Notes: a model not told the origin generated them from the letters alone. Numbered from the stretch's first letter, positions 42,838 to 54,494 are shown. The stretch is 64,000 nucleotides of DNA from Branchiostoma floridae (GCF_000003815.2 NC_049993.1:1667275-1731274), one strand, 5' to 3'. Numbers and translations are program-made.

Positions 42838-43192
42838 GGAATTCAGAACATCACGTGGGTGAACAAAGACGATGTTTAGTTACTCACCTCTTGGCGACAA
42901 ACGTCATCCATGCTGTATTACCAACTTCAAACCTTGGGTGGTGGTGTATGTATATGTATAGGTGAAACCAACTGTGAAACACCAGCAGTGGCTAACATCT
43001 AAGGGGCCAAATTCAGATTTAAATAAAACGGGCACCTTTTTCAATAGTGTAGGCGGAACGTTCTACACAATAAAGGGTAAGGAGGTTTCTCATTACCTTT
43101 CGCCTCACAGTTTCTGTCACCCCTTGGTGCTCCACACAGACGCAAAGCTTGTAGATTGTGCGGAGGTAATAATCATAACTGGAAGCAAGTAA
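42838..43192 (+). promoter_or_regulatory. Gene B3 upstream region and 5' non-coding exon
   Basis: Homologous to the B1 upstream region. A decayed DR1-like TTACCTTTCGCCT (43093-43105). The exon ends GGAAGCAA at 43188 with donor GTAAGAACG. A GGTGGGGAGGGGG tract follows at 43321 on. Confidence 0.5.
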
Positions 43193-43576
43193 GAACGAGA
43201 TTTACGCACAACATGACTACGTTATCATGAACCAAAGGGGGTATACATGTAGGTCATTTCAGTGTTATGTGAGCTACAATTTGGGCGAAATGAAAGATTT
43301 TTCGGAGTAGCGAAAATAGGGGTGGGGAGGGGGTCATCTTTACCTTCAAGTTAACAAAAGAAAACATTGTTTTTGCTTCGTGTATTCTAATTCTACCGCT
43401 TCTTCTTCGCCAAAAGATAGGGTAAGTAAATTGGCAAGACCACTAGCTGTCACTATGGTAGCTGGAGGTGTAGCAGACATCCCGTTTTGTTAGGTTGCAT
43501 GTAGCAAGTATCAGGACGGAGATCGAGGGGCTGGATTATGAATGTGTTTCTGTAAGACTTAACAGATCTTCTTTAA

Positions 43577-44515
43577 CCCTCAAGCACCGGACCTTTTTTT
43601 GCGACTAAAATGACCGAGTGGGGTCCAAACGGACCCCAAAATATTTTGTTCATAAAATCTCAGTACCATTTCTTATCGGCGATCATTGTATATACATTGC
43701 TTTGTCAATGTAAGAGGAAGATTTTGAGATGTTAAGGTGTTGCTAATTCCAACCCATCATCATAATTTATGCAAAAGTTCAGAAGGACCACGTTTTGCAC
43801 TAAACCTATTCCGACCATGTGCATAACTCATGAACGGCTAGAGCTAAAGCTACGAAACTTGGTAATTTATCACAAAATATTGTTTGCAAAAGTTTTTGGT
43901 CAATAAAGTACGTTTATCATTTTTGTGGGTTGCCATGGCAACCATATTCTAACAGGCATATTTTTTGCCAAATTTGACAATTTCAATTTAAACAAGGTTT
44001 TCTTGGTAAACTACACCTGTTTTCTGACAACAATTAAATTCTATGAAATTCAATGTAATTTTCATGACTTAAAATTTTTAAATTTTGCTAATTCCATGAC
44101 GTCATTGGTCAAATCCAAGATGGCCGCCCTGATTAGGCAAATGACGTCATAATGTCGTCACATTACATGTTGATGACACAGAAATTTTTTGTGATGATTT
44201 AGGTGTACATTCCTATTATTGTCTGAATGTTTGGTAGTCTTACTGTAAGTGGTTAAGGAGTTAGCCTCCAAAGTTTGTTTTAAAAAACTGCACATTTTTG
44301 CTGGGGTCCGTTTGGACCCCAGAGGGACTGAACACAAGCTTTCTTTATAATTTCCACATCATTGTACCAATCGTTGCGAAAACATAGGAGAAGATATAAG
44401 ACATATTGACTGACAAAGTCACGGAAGGATTTTTTATTCAGATCAAAAAAGGTTCAAATGGCACTTCAAAATGTACGCCTGGGGTCCAAATGGACCTCAC
44501 TCGGGTGTTTGAGGG
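43577..44515. mobile_element. TTAA-flanked, CCCT-ended element, probably a piggyBac MITE (939 bp)
   Basis: Left TTAA-CCCTCAAGCACC, right GGGTGTTTGAGGG-TGAA. Subterminal palindromes GGGGTCCAAACGGACCCC (about 43620) and GGGGTCCGTTTGGACCCC (about 44303). The B1 intron near 27778 is the unoccupied homologue. CCCT ends and TTAA targets are the piggyBac signature; the right duplication is TGAA, presumably mutated. No ORF of note. Confidence 0.65.
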
Positions 44516-44875
44516 TGAAAACGGCAAGTCTATTGGAAAGGCGACCTATAAATCTACTCAAGATGCCACTAAAGGCACTTAGGTTATTGGGAGGCTCTAC
44601 TGTAAAGTGAATGGCACTTTTATGACGGGTGATTTACTATGAGCTAGCTGGAGCCAATCACAAAAGCTTATGGAAGCTGTAAGGATATGATAAACTATCC
44701 CTTGTAATGAATACATTACTTATATCATCTTTACCAAATCCTGTCTCTTTGTGGTGAACTTGACTAGTATATTTAAAACAACGAACAGTAAAAGGAAACA
44801 ACACCTAACCATAAATAGCTTGTTAGGCTTGATTATTTAATCCTTTCTGATATTTTCTGTTCCATTAGGTACACA

Positions 44876-45466
44876 ATGGCAGAGGCAGGTAATGGGTCTC
44901 CTACTGCTGATTACCAGCGTTTCAGCGAGAAGTATCCTACTGGTGTTTTATACAATGATGCAAGCAAAGCCAAAAACCAGCCAACAACGAGCAAAACCAG
45001 TTTGGTCAATCATCCGGAAGCAAACACTGATGGGAAACCCTACATGTGTGGGGAGTGTGGTTACAGAGCGGTTCAAAAATCTACCTTATACTTACATATG
45101 AGAACACATACTGATGACAAACCCTACAAGTGTGACCAGTGTGACTATTCTGCTTCAAGAAAATCCAGTTTGGACCAACATCTAGCCAAACACACTGGTG
45201 ATAAGCCCTACATGTGTGGGGAGTGTGGGTATAGGACATCTCAGAAATCTTATTTATCCAGACACATGAGGACTCACACGGGCGACAAACCCTACAAGTG
45301 TGACCAGTGTGACTATTCTGCTGCACAAAAATCCAACTTGGACAGACATCTAGCAAAGCACACTGGTGATAAGCCATACATGTGTGAGGGATGTGGGTAC
45401 AGTACAAGTAAAAAATCTGCCTTATCCCTACACATGATGAGAACCCACCCAGGAGAGAACCTCTGA
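44876..45466 (+). CDS. Family B zinc-finger protein B3 (196 aa, 5 fingers)
   Basis: ATG follows the acceptor TTCCATTAG (44861-44869). The leader (MAEAGNGSPTADYQRF...) is related to that of B1. Five fingers alternate the odd and even types, the last H-x4-H (LSLHMMRTH). Contacts (-1,2,3,6): QSTL, RSSQ, QSYR, QSNR and KSAL. The final finger has the same helix as the final finger of B1. The frame ends PGENL-stop where B1 ends TGEKP-stop, and both are followed by homologous decayed fingers. Shortest intact member of the family. Confidence 0.85.
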   Translation: MAEAGNGSPTADYQRFSEKYPTGVLYNDASKAKNQPTTSKTSLVNHPEANTDGKPYMCGECGYRAVQKSTLYLHMRTHTDDKPYKCDQCDYSASRKSSLDQHLAKHTGDKPYMCGECGYRTSQKSYLSRHMRTHTGDKPYKCDQCDYSAAQKSNLDRHLAKHTGDKPYMCEGCGYSTSKKSALSLHMMRTHPGENL

Positions 45467-45700
45467 AAGTTTGACCTGACTTTGTGACTTTCTGCTTCTT
45501 AAAGGAACGTCTAGCCATGCGTAAGTTTGAGAAACCCTACTCGAGGGTCAAGAACAGGACAGCTCGGAAGTCTACGTTGCCGAAAATATGAAAATTCATA
45601 AATGGGGAAACTCTACAAATATGGCCAGCGGGACTATATTCTGCAGCACACAAAACATCTTCTTGGATAAACATTGTAAAGCACTCCCTTTCAAAAACAC
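45467..45700 (+). pseudogene. Decayed fingers after B3
   Basis: Homologous to 29160-29400: remnants of CDF, HLAMR, GEKPY and a last SSLDKHCKA-like end, with stops and frameshifts. Confidence 0.65.
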
Positions 45701-46690
45701 CACATTTCTTTATTATGTGATTTCATAACATCTAAAAAAAGCTCCTTTATCCGAACAGACAGCACACCAGTGATGTATGTCATCTAGCTGTAATGAACAA
45801 TTATGGTTAAATCTAAATGCGTAGTCGGTGGAAGAATAACTCTACAACGAAATCATTTACTCGTAGAGATATACCGTTTTTTTGTAACATGCATGTTAGA
45901 AGAACACAATACAATGCTATTTGACTAAGTTGGGGCATTGATCTTGTTTTGTGAAGTGAGCTTCTGTGACATAAAATGTTGTTTTAGTTATTAATGGCTG
46001 ATATGTAAGAACATATCAACTAATTAGTGAAAATAAAGTTTGATAAAAGGACACATTCTTGTGAAGTGTGCCTATGTGACATGGAATGTATTTTCAGTGA
46101 TGTCTGATATGTAAGCACATGATTTATTAGTGAACATAAGTAAGTTTGATTCCATTCTAATTCCATTCCATTGTCTCTTGTGTGGTAGGTGGCACAGTGT
46201 GGTGCTGGTCGTACAATTTCACAGGTCAGATTCATTTTCATAATACAAAACTGTAGTTCACAATTATGTTGTTGGTAATAACTAATGGGCCAAAGTACAT
46301 ATCTCTACCGCCTAATTAGGTACCAATTAAGTCACGTTACATAGATCAGAACGCACGTGAGGTGACTGGAATTCTTAAGCAGCTAACTTTGTGCCATAAT
46401 CCTTGAACTTTTGAGCTTCAATCAGAATGACAGGTGCACAATGTAGCTTGAAATGAGAGACTGTGATGATTATTTAAACACTGTTTCACTAACCTATAAA
46501 TCATACACCATATATTAGTATCGCCAGCATTGAATATGTAATAGTATATTGATGATTATGCTGAACCTGTGTTAAACATTTTAAAAATATTTAGTGATCA
46601 ATGTGTTAAATAAAACGTAGTTTGTATGAATAGTAGATAATGTAGTTGTGTGACTTGCATGTTTGTAATAACAACTTTCGACGACCTCAT
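45701..46690. other. B3 3' flank
   Basis: Shared with 29401-30110. It also contains GCAGCTAACTTTGTGCCATA followed by CTTCAATCAGAA, which recurs after B4 and B5. No gene. Confidence 0.5.
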
Positions 46691-47774
46691 ACCTCCATGA
46701 AATATTGAGACCTTTTGTAAATGTCATGCAAATGACTAACCATTTACATAATTTATGTATGGCGATGTTCGTTATTGACTAACGTACACATGTCACAAGT
46801 ATAAAATTCCCATCATGAGTCATTATGCGGATTTGCTATTTTTGTATATATTATGCAAATCAGTTCCTCATTTGCATATTTGGTATCTGCTTATGTTTCA
46901 CCTATCATAATTACATGTTACATTTACTGAAGTTCAGCTATTAAAAACAATGGAATTGTACAATTTCTTCATTAATCATGCAAATTAAGTCCTCATATGC
47001 ATAAAATGTATATCATTATGAACATCTTTGCTTAAGCTACCTGCATGCCAAAAATGATGTCAATCCATCATTCCTTTCTATAGTTATCCTCTTTGGAGTG
47101 TCTTGACAAAAACGCCCCTGCAGTTCCAAAATTAAGTGTTAGGAGGCTGAAACTTGCCCCACTTTGTCATGACGTTAAAAGCTATCTACCACCCACATGT
47201 CAAAACCATATTATGTCCGGTACAAGAGATGCATTAAAAAACTGCTATGATAGAATAAACTCATTTATTATGCAAATGTAATCTAATTTTGCATGATTAG
47301 TTTATGCAAATGTATCTAATTTTGCATGATTAGTATTTTATCTTGTATAACATTGTCTAAGGTACCTACATACCAAAAATCATGAAAATCCATTGTTCCC
47401 TTCTTGAGTTATCCACTTCAGAAGTTTTTTAACAAAAATGCCCCTGCTATCGCCAAACTTGACGCTAGGGTGCCCAAAATTATGTCACTTATTCCTGAGC
47501 ACAAGAGCTATCTAACACCTAAAAATTGGGACCATATCTTGTTCGGAACATGAGATAACAAAACCAGAAGTTGCGCTGCAGTACCAAGGATAGCCGCTAG
47601 GGGGCCCAAAATCTAATCACTTTCAGCTTTCATCACACCTCACCAACACACCAAGTATGAACCTAATCCATCCAGCCATTCTTGAGTTATCTTGTTGACA
47701 GACAGACAGACAGACACACACACACACACACAAACGCTGGTGAAAATATAACCTCCATGACATTTCATGGAGGT
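46691..47774. mobile_element. TIR-bounded repeat element with internal tandem units (1084 bp)
   Basis: Termini ACCTCCATGAAAT / ATTTCATGGAGGT (13 bp perfect). Three diverged internal units each contain CCATT-TTGAGTTATC-like and AAAATGCCCCTGC-like words. A (GACA)n(CA)n tract lies at 47696-47732. The right end is a small hairpin (ACCTCCATGACATTTCATGG on). No ORF. Confidence 0.65.
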
Positions 47775-47795
47775 AAATATAGATAACATTGACTA

Positions 47796-48672
47796 ACATC
47801 CATTGGCATAATACCGGCAGGTTTACTGAAATTTCTCAAGCAATACTAATTTGGCAAATGATCAACGCATCATTTTCTCCAGTTACATGTTGCTGTTACA
47901 GCTTACCTTTGCCACTTCTTCTGTGTATATTTTTTTGTCTCTCTTGTCCTGCTAAAAACATAATATCGTAATTGGAACACACCGCGGAATCGCACGGAGA
48001 ACGGGCGCGTGGTTGGAAGGGGGTGCAATAATACCGGCAGAACGAAACACGGCACAATTTACTGCCGCTATGTACCTTTAGTTTATACATCCTTCCTTTC
48101 CTGTTAGTAATTGCACAAAACAAAAACCTGCGTGAGCATACAAAAAGTCAAGAGAAAATTGGCGTATACTGACAAGAATTTTCATTTACTTTTGGTCCGT
48201 CACAACCGCTATGACGTAAAACTTTACTGCTGGCGTAGCATTAAAAATGGCGGGAAAATGGCGGCGTACGTTCAATTTGACCAATTCAGCCGTAGATCCG
48301 GGCGATAATGCAACGGTTCTTCACCCTTTTACACGAGTTGTTGGTCAGCAAAAGAAATTCAAGATTGCTGTTGAATCATGCTCGTCTTGTGCCGTGAGCA
48401 CGTGTGATTATTATCCACAAATCTTGCGATGAACTTGACAGTGTGTTCGTCCAACGACGAGCTCGCCTGCCCCGATGAACTGCAAACTTTTAGCCTCGTT
48501 GTCTTCGAATGCACTGTTTTCGAAGCCTTTTTGAAAATGTGTGAAATACGTGGGTGTCTGAAGTGTGCATACCTCGGAAATTACTGTTGCTACGCTAGTG
48601 GATCACCGAAAATTTATCGTTTATGTCATTTGCCGGTATAAGTATTACTGCCGGTATTATGCCAATGGATGT
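47796..48672. mobile_element. TA-flanked TIR element (877 bp)
   Basis: Ends ACATCCATTGGCATAATACC (then GGCAG) with a perfect inverse on the right, flanked by TA on both sides (47794-47795, 48673-48674). The B5 upstream region (AGCATTGTAAATGTAGATTAG) is the empty site. Tc1/mariner-type by its TA duplication. No recognisable transposase. Confidence 0.75.
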
Positions 48673-48991
48673 TATATGTAGATCGGTTAATTCAAGATAT
48701 GTCCATTCATAGAAAGTGAGAGATGGTGTTATTAAAAGTACAAGTTACAGTATATTTTGTTTTGTTTGAAACGTTTGATTTATTGTGTCGGCCCTAAAAT
48801 GTCAACTCTTTTATAATTATTTTTTCTTTACGATGTATGTATCAGTCGATAGACTAAGAATTCCTTATGGCTACAATGATAATCCTTGTACATTTTTTTT
48901 TTAGAAGGAAAGAGAGAAAACCGAAGGGAAGTGTCTTCTGTCATGTCCGCAGCGGATTTAGCACATGAAATGGGTAATGAGGAACACAAAA

Positions 48992-49099
48992 TGACCTTTA
49001 ACCCTCAGATGTTAACCTTTCACCCCTTGCTGCTTCAGACGAACGCTTGCAGGATCGGAAGATTGTGTGGAGGTAACAATCAACACTGGAACAGGTAAG
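48992..49099 (+). promoter_or_regulatory. Gene B4 promoter motif and 5' non-coding exon
   Basis: DR1-like TGACCTTTAACCC (48992-49004). The exon ends CTGGAACAG at 49094 with donor GTAAGAACG. M3 lies 67 bases further on, inside the intron. Confidence 0.6.
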
Positions 49100-49161
49100 A
49101 ACGCGTAATTTACAAAAAATAACGCTCTTATCGTGAAGCAAAGACTGTATAGGTCATTTTT

Positions 49162-50727
49162 GCAAAACTACGAAAGCTTCACCCTCCTTTTTCAGCACTG
49201 GAAACCAGTGCTGAAGATGGCTTCAGCACTGGAAACCGAGTGCTGAATGTTCGTCAGCACTGGAAAACCAGTGCTGACGCGCTCTCAGCACTGGAGACGC
49301 CGGCTTCAGCACTGGAAACCGAGTGCTGAATGTTCGTCAGCACTGGAAACCGAGTGCTGACGCTCTCAGCACTGGAAACGCCGGCTTCAGCACTTCAATG
49401 CGTTTATATTGAGTGGGTCAGTTTACCTGACACCATTAGTATTCACCAGAATCGACATGGCTACTGCGATATCTATCACAAATTGACACAATAAATTTGT
49501 TTGCAATCCCGTTTTAATGATATCCATTCCTTATACATTTCAATTATACAAAACAACACAAATTCAGGCTTTTTTTGCATCTGTATCTATCTTACGTTAT
49601 ATCAAAACCGCCGTTCGGCGTAACACACCAGCTAAAACTGCATAAACTTGAAAAATCATCTTCGTTGCTGTGGAGACCACCAACCACTTCCTGTACCACT
49701 GCCCTCGCTATGAAAAGGAAAGACAACACATGCTGCTAGAATTCGAAGTGGAGAATATATATGAGACATACAACACAGCAGAGGACAGCAGAGACACGGA
49801 CATCACTACGCTTGCTGGAATGAGAGAAGACCGTTCAGAAGGAATCAACAAACAGATGTACATGGCCTTCTCCCAGTACATTGAGAGTACACACCGTTTC
49901 GACATGCTCTCCTAGAAACTCCTCCAGCAACTCTCAAGCACAAGGAACCAAGAGTTAAATACCAAGAGAGACTATTGACTCAAATGCAAGCCATGTGTTA
50001 CTCAGCACCAAGAGGCCACGTCTAGCGAAATAATAGACGTTAAACGAGGACAACAACAACAACAATTAGTACCGTATATAGTACCGCTTTCAGTACTTTG
50101 TATCTATACTCTATACATACACCAAGTTACACATTAAATTGAATAGCACAACCAAAAGTTTAACTTTATATTTAATCAGTATACGTCAAGTACCGCTCTC
50201 AGCACTAGGACACTCCAGTGCTCGAAAGACTTCGGCACTGGTTTGAAGAACGTTCCAGTGCTGAAAAGACGTCAGCACTCGTTTTCCTGTGCTGAAGATT
50301 TCTCAGCACTGGTGTTCCAGTGCTGAAGTGCCCCTGAGCACTGGAAAATCGAGTGCGGAAGGCGAAGCTTTTGTATATCAGCACTCGGTCCCAGTGCTGA
50401 CGGCGGTTTCAGCACTGGGTAACCAGTGCTGAGTGACCTTTGACCTGACCCGTCGCCGCCAGGGCCGCGAGTTCAGCACTGGAGCCGAGTGCTGACGAAC
50501 ATTCAGCACTGGAAAACGTCTTTTCAACACTGGAAAACGAGTGCTGACGTCTTTTCAGCTCTGGAAAACGAGTGCTGAGGGAGCTTCAGCACTGGAGAAA
50601 GGCCGATCAGCACTGGAAAACGAGTGCTGAACATTCTTCAGCACTGGGCGCCGAGTGCTGAGGCCGATTCGACCATTGTTTTCAGCACTCGGTTCCAGTG
50701 CGGAAGGTGAAGCTTTCGTAGACTTGC
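49162..50727. mobile_element. Hairpin-array TIR element M3 (1566 bp) in B4 intron
   Basis: Termini GCAAAACTACGAAAGCTTCA and the inverse of GCAAGTCTACGAAAGCTTCA (about 26 bp, 3 mismatches). The perfect 9-bp duplication GTCATTTTT is at 49153-49161 and 50728-50736. The B2 intron near 32470 (AGGTCATTTTATGGTGTATG) is the empty site. Arrays of CAGCACTGG-loop-CCAGTGCTG (49193-49395, 50195-50710) match M2. A LINE fragment is nested in the centre. Confidence 0.88.
49655..50070 (+). mobile_element. LINE 3' fragment nested in M3
   Basis: ETTNHFLYHCPRYEKERQHM is the C-terminal knuckle of a LINE reverse transcriptase (H-x4-C). It ends in an (ACA)n tail (GACAACAACAACAACAA). 5'-truncated; target duplication not resolved. 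Confidence 0.65.
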
Positions 50728-50793
50728 GTCATTTTTATGGTGTATGGGCCGCATTAAGATAATATGTGTCACTTTTCGAGGTTACGAAATAGA

Positions 50794-50808
50794 TGTGGGG
50801 AGGGGGGC
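50794..50808 (+). promoter_or_regulatory. Conserved G-tract of ZnF first introns (B4 copy)
   Basis: TGTGGGGAGGGGGG. Equivalent tracts lie at about 14047 (A2), 20206 (A3), 22914 (A4), 27604 (B1), 32532 (B2), 43322 (B3) and 54092 (B5). It is kept although surrounding intron sequence has diverged. MAZ/Sp1-like by composition; function not shown. Confidence 0.5.
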
Positions 50809-51187
50809 GAAGTCACACGCCAAGTCCTACGATACAAAAGATAGGGCAGTTCAACTATAGTAAGTTAGCACCATATTATTATAAATGTAACAAAACGGCA
50901 ATCGAAACAATGTAAGGGGAAACGAATATTCAGGTGATACAAGGAGTGTGAGGACAAGGTTTGTGGAATTCAGGAATGGACTCAATGCAAAATCTGAAGG
51001 AAAAGTTTTAAAGAGGGAGGGGGCGGTAAGGGACGTCTGGGCAGATTTTAATATTAAGATGGAAATTAAGTTTTGCATTAGACAGTTGTTTGATGAAATG
51101 TTCAGTAATGGAGATAAAGATTTAACAGAAAAAGTTCGGCTTATTTGTCAATTTCATCCATTTAAATTTGTGTCCAATAGGTTGGCC

Positions 51188-52567
51188 ATGGCTGAGGCAG
51201 GATATGGGTCTCCTACTGATGTTCCCCTCAAGCTTGGTGATGGGTATCCTGTTGAAGTTTTAAGTGACAGAGATGCAGGCAATGGTGGAGACAAGCAGAC
51301 AGCAAGTGAAAACAGTTTAGAATGTCAACAAGGAGCACATACTGATGAAAAACCTTATCTGTGTGTGGATTGTGGCTACAGGACATCCCGGAAGTCCAAC
51401 TTATTCCAACATATGAGAATCCATACCGGTGAAAAACCCTACAAGTGTGACCAGTGTGATTATTCTGCTTCACGGAAACGCAATTTGGACATACATGTTG
51501 CAAAACATACCGGTGACAAACCCTTCATGTGTGGGGAGTGTGGGTACAGGACAACTCAAAAGTATGACTTATCCATACATATGAGAACACATACTGGTGA
51601 AAAACCCTACAAGTGTGACCAGTGTGATTATTCTGCTGCACAGAAATCCTTATTGGACCACCATCTAGCAAAACACAGTGGTGACAAACCCTTCATGTGT
51701 GGGGAATGTGGGTACAGGACAACTCTCATGTCTACCTTATCCACCCATATGAGAACCCATACAGGGGAAAAACCCTACAAGTGTGACCAGTGCGATTATT
51801 CTGCAGCACAGAAACACCATTTGGACATCCATCTTGCAAAACATACTGGCGACAAACCATTCATGTGTGGGGAGTGTGGGTACAGGACAACTCAAAAGTA
51901 TGACTTATCCAGACATATGAGAATCCATACTGGAGAAAAACCCTACAAGTGTGACCAGTGCGATTATTCTGCAGCTCGGAAACACCATTTTGACATCCAT
52001 CTTGCAAAGCACACCGGTGACAAACCCTTCATGTGTGGGGAGTGTGAGTACAGAACAACTCAAGAGTGTGACTTATCGAAACATATGAGAACACATACAG
52101 GAGAAAAACCCTATAAGTGTGACCAGTGTGATTATTCTGCTGCACAGAAATCCACATTGGACAGCCACCTTGCAACACACTCCGGTAAAAAACCCTACAT
52201 GTGTGGGGAGTGTGGATACAGGACAACTGAAAAACGTTACCTATCCAGACATATAAGAATCCATACTGGTGAAAAACCCTACAAGTGTGACCGGTGTGAT
52301 TATTCTGCTGCACAGAAAAGCACATTGGACCGCCATCTATTGAAACACAGCAGTGAGAAGCCCTACCTGTGTGAAGAATGTGGTTACAGAACAGCTGATA
52401 GACGTTGCCTATACAGACATAAGAGAATTCATATTGGTGAGAAACCCTACGTTTGTGTGGAGTGTGGGTACAGGGCGACTCAAAAGTCTGCCTTATCCAA
52501 ACATATGAGAACCCATACCAGTAAAGCACCCTACAACTGTGTTCGGCATGATAATACTGTAGTATAG
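51188..52567 (+). CDS. Family B zinc-finger protein B4 (459 aa, 14 fingers)
   Basis: ATG follows the acceptor GTCCAATAG (51172-51180). The 80 upstream open codons resemble intron sequence of B2 and B5 and are excluded. A 56-aa leader (MAEAGYGSPTDVPLKLGDG...) is close to that of B2. Fourteen fingers mostly alternate odd/even types; TGEKP linkers follow odd fingers and TGDKP-like ones even fingers. Contacts (-1,2,3,6): RSNQ, RRNI, QYDI, QSLH, LSTT, QHHI, QYDR, RHHI, QCDK, QSTS, ERYR, QSTR, DRCR and QSAK. The protein ends in a half finger (YNCVRHDNTVV), homologous to CDQYDNSA-stop in B2 and B5. Longest intact array in the window. Confidence 0.9.
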   Translation: MAEAGYGSPTDVPLKLGDGYPVEVLSDRDAGNGGDKQTASENSLECQQGAHTDEKPYLCVDCGYRTSRKSNLFQHMRIHTGEKPYKCDQCDYSASRKRNLDIHVAKHTGDKPFMCGECGYRTTQKYDLSIHMRTHTGEKPYKCDQCDYSAAQKSLLDHHLAKHSGDKPFMCGECGYRTTLMSTLSTHMRTHTGEKPYKCDQCDYSAAQKHHLDIHLAKHTGDKPFMCGECGYRTTQKYDLSRHMRIHTGEKPYKCDQCDYSAARKHHFDIHLAKHTGDKPFMCGECEYRTTQECDLSKHMRTHTGEKPYKCDQCDYSAAQKSTLDSHLATHSGKKPYMCGECGYRTTEKRYLSRHIRIHTGEKPYKCDRCDYSAAQKSTLDRHLLKHSSEKPYLCEECGYRTADRRCLYRHKRIHIGEKPYVCVECGYRATQKSALSKHMRTHTSKAPYNCVRHDNTVV

Positions 52568-53865
52568 AGATCCACATTAGACTGATGTCTAGCAAAATTT
52601 CACAGTTGAATATACAAAGAAATATTATACGGGAAACGTGAGCATAGGGACGTAAGGGATATCTCGCTTGACCCTACATTGTCTTTTTGTGAACCAAAAG
52701 AAAGGAGAAAACTGTGTAATAGTAAGTAGTGTGAGTAACCATCAGCTTATCAAGTGTTACACTTTTAGTTAAGGAGACACTGATGCCAGAATCAAAAGGT
52801 GTGTTTGTATAATGCATGTACAAATTTACAATAGAATTTTGTTGTATTCGTTATCTGAGAACATTTATTACAGGTGTCCTAAACTTATGTCTGAAAGTAA
52901 GCTTCTTCACAGCTTAAGTGCATTATTGTGGTTTTAGGTCCATGTTTACTTGAATTCTTTAATTAGTTGTATTTGTAATCAGTGTTTTAATATTTGCTTG
53001 AACTGCGTGATTTCTTATTCAAACAGTAGAAAGATGAGACCATACGTCATATATATCTCTGCCCTTGCCTTTAAATATAAATAAGCATATATCAAACTGT
53101 ACCAACAAAGACATACACAGTAGAGATCTCAAGTTTCCATTGGCATCGCTAAAACAATCTACAACAGTGACATGGAAAACCATGGCTTATGAGAAACAGT
53201 ATAATGATTGAGGACGTTTTTAAAACTAGATAAGGTTAATCACATCAAACTTCAGGTAAGCTAGTCGAGCAGCTAACTTTGTACCGACATCCTAGAAAAT
53301 TTAAGCTTCAGTCAGAAATAACATGCGTACAATCAGTGTAACATATAATGATTGAAACACTGTGAAGCCTAATTAAATAGTTATTTAGTAGCCTCTACAT
53401 GTATTGGTATATATGAGAGTATATTGATGATTATGTTGAATCCATATTGGACACATTGGAAACATATAATGATGCTTTTCTAACATGAACAATTTCTGTG
53501 AATTTGACTGAAATGTTTATTATAACAGACATAGATAGCATTGTAAATGTAGATTAGTAAATTCAATGTATGCTTTTTTTCAGGCAAAAGAGGTTATTAA
53601 AACCACAGAAACCGCAATAGATTGTCTTTTTTTATGTGTGAAACATTTGATTTATTGGCGGTCTTGGCCATAAAGGGTCAGATATTCTATTATCAATTTT
53701 ATTTTGGCGATGTACATATGATCAGACGATACACTATAAATCCCCAATAACAAGAATGGCAATCCTTCTACATTTGTTTAAAAAGGAAAGAAAGAAAACC
53801 GAACAACATAAGAAGAGGAGTGGCGGCGGTTTCAACACAGTAAATGGATAATGAGGAGCTCAACT
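52568..53865. other. B4 3' flank and B5 upstream sequence
   Basis: Non-coding, shared with the flanks of B2 and B5. It includes GCAGCTAACTTTGTACCGAC (53270 on) and the unit-start block near 53530. No gene. Confidence 0.5.
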
Positions 53866-53966
53866 TGACCTTTAACCCTCAGATCGTTAACCTTGCTGCT
53901 TCAGACGAACGCTTGCAGGATCGAAAGATTGTCTGGAGGCAACAATCAGCACTGGAAGCAGGTAAG
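53866..53966 (+). promoter_or_regulatory. Gene B5 promoter motif and 5' non-coding exon
   Basis: DR1-like TGACCTTTAACCC (53866-53878). The exon ends CTGGAAGCAG at 53961 with donor GTAAGAACG. A TGTGGGAGGGGGG tract lies at 54092 on. Confidence 0.6.
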
Positions 53967-54494
53967 AACGTGTAATTTACAAAAAAAGAAATCTTATAAT
54001 GAACCATTATATTACGAATGTATACGGCATTTCTGTGTGATATATGGGCCGCATTAGTACGATATGCCGGTATTTTAGGTTACGAAATATATGTGGGAGG
54101 GGGGCGAAATCACACACCAGGTCCTTCGAGACAAAACAAAGGGCAGTTCTACTTAAGTAGGTTAGCACCATCGTTTAATATAACAAAAAGAATCGAAGGG
54201 GAAGGGGAACGAATATTCAGGTGATACACGTGAGTACGTAGCCTGATTTAAATCACGCTTCATATGTCCGTCCTACATTGCGGGGTGAGGAGTCTACAAG
54301 CTCCGGATAGCGGAGTTTGCGTTACACAGACTAGTGAGGACGAGGTTTGTGGAATTCAGGAATGAACTCATGGCAAAGTTGTAAAGGGGTGGGGGCTGTA
54401 GGAATAACTGGGCAGATTTTAATGTTAGGATGGAAATTGAGTTTTGCATTTGACAGTTGTTTGATGAAATGTTCACTGCTTGATTTTAAGATTT

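Noticed and set aside
50948-51187. 80-aa N-terminal extension of B4
   Set aside because: The stretch matches intron sequence of the B2 and B5 units and precedes the conserved acceptor TAG and ATG.
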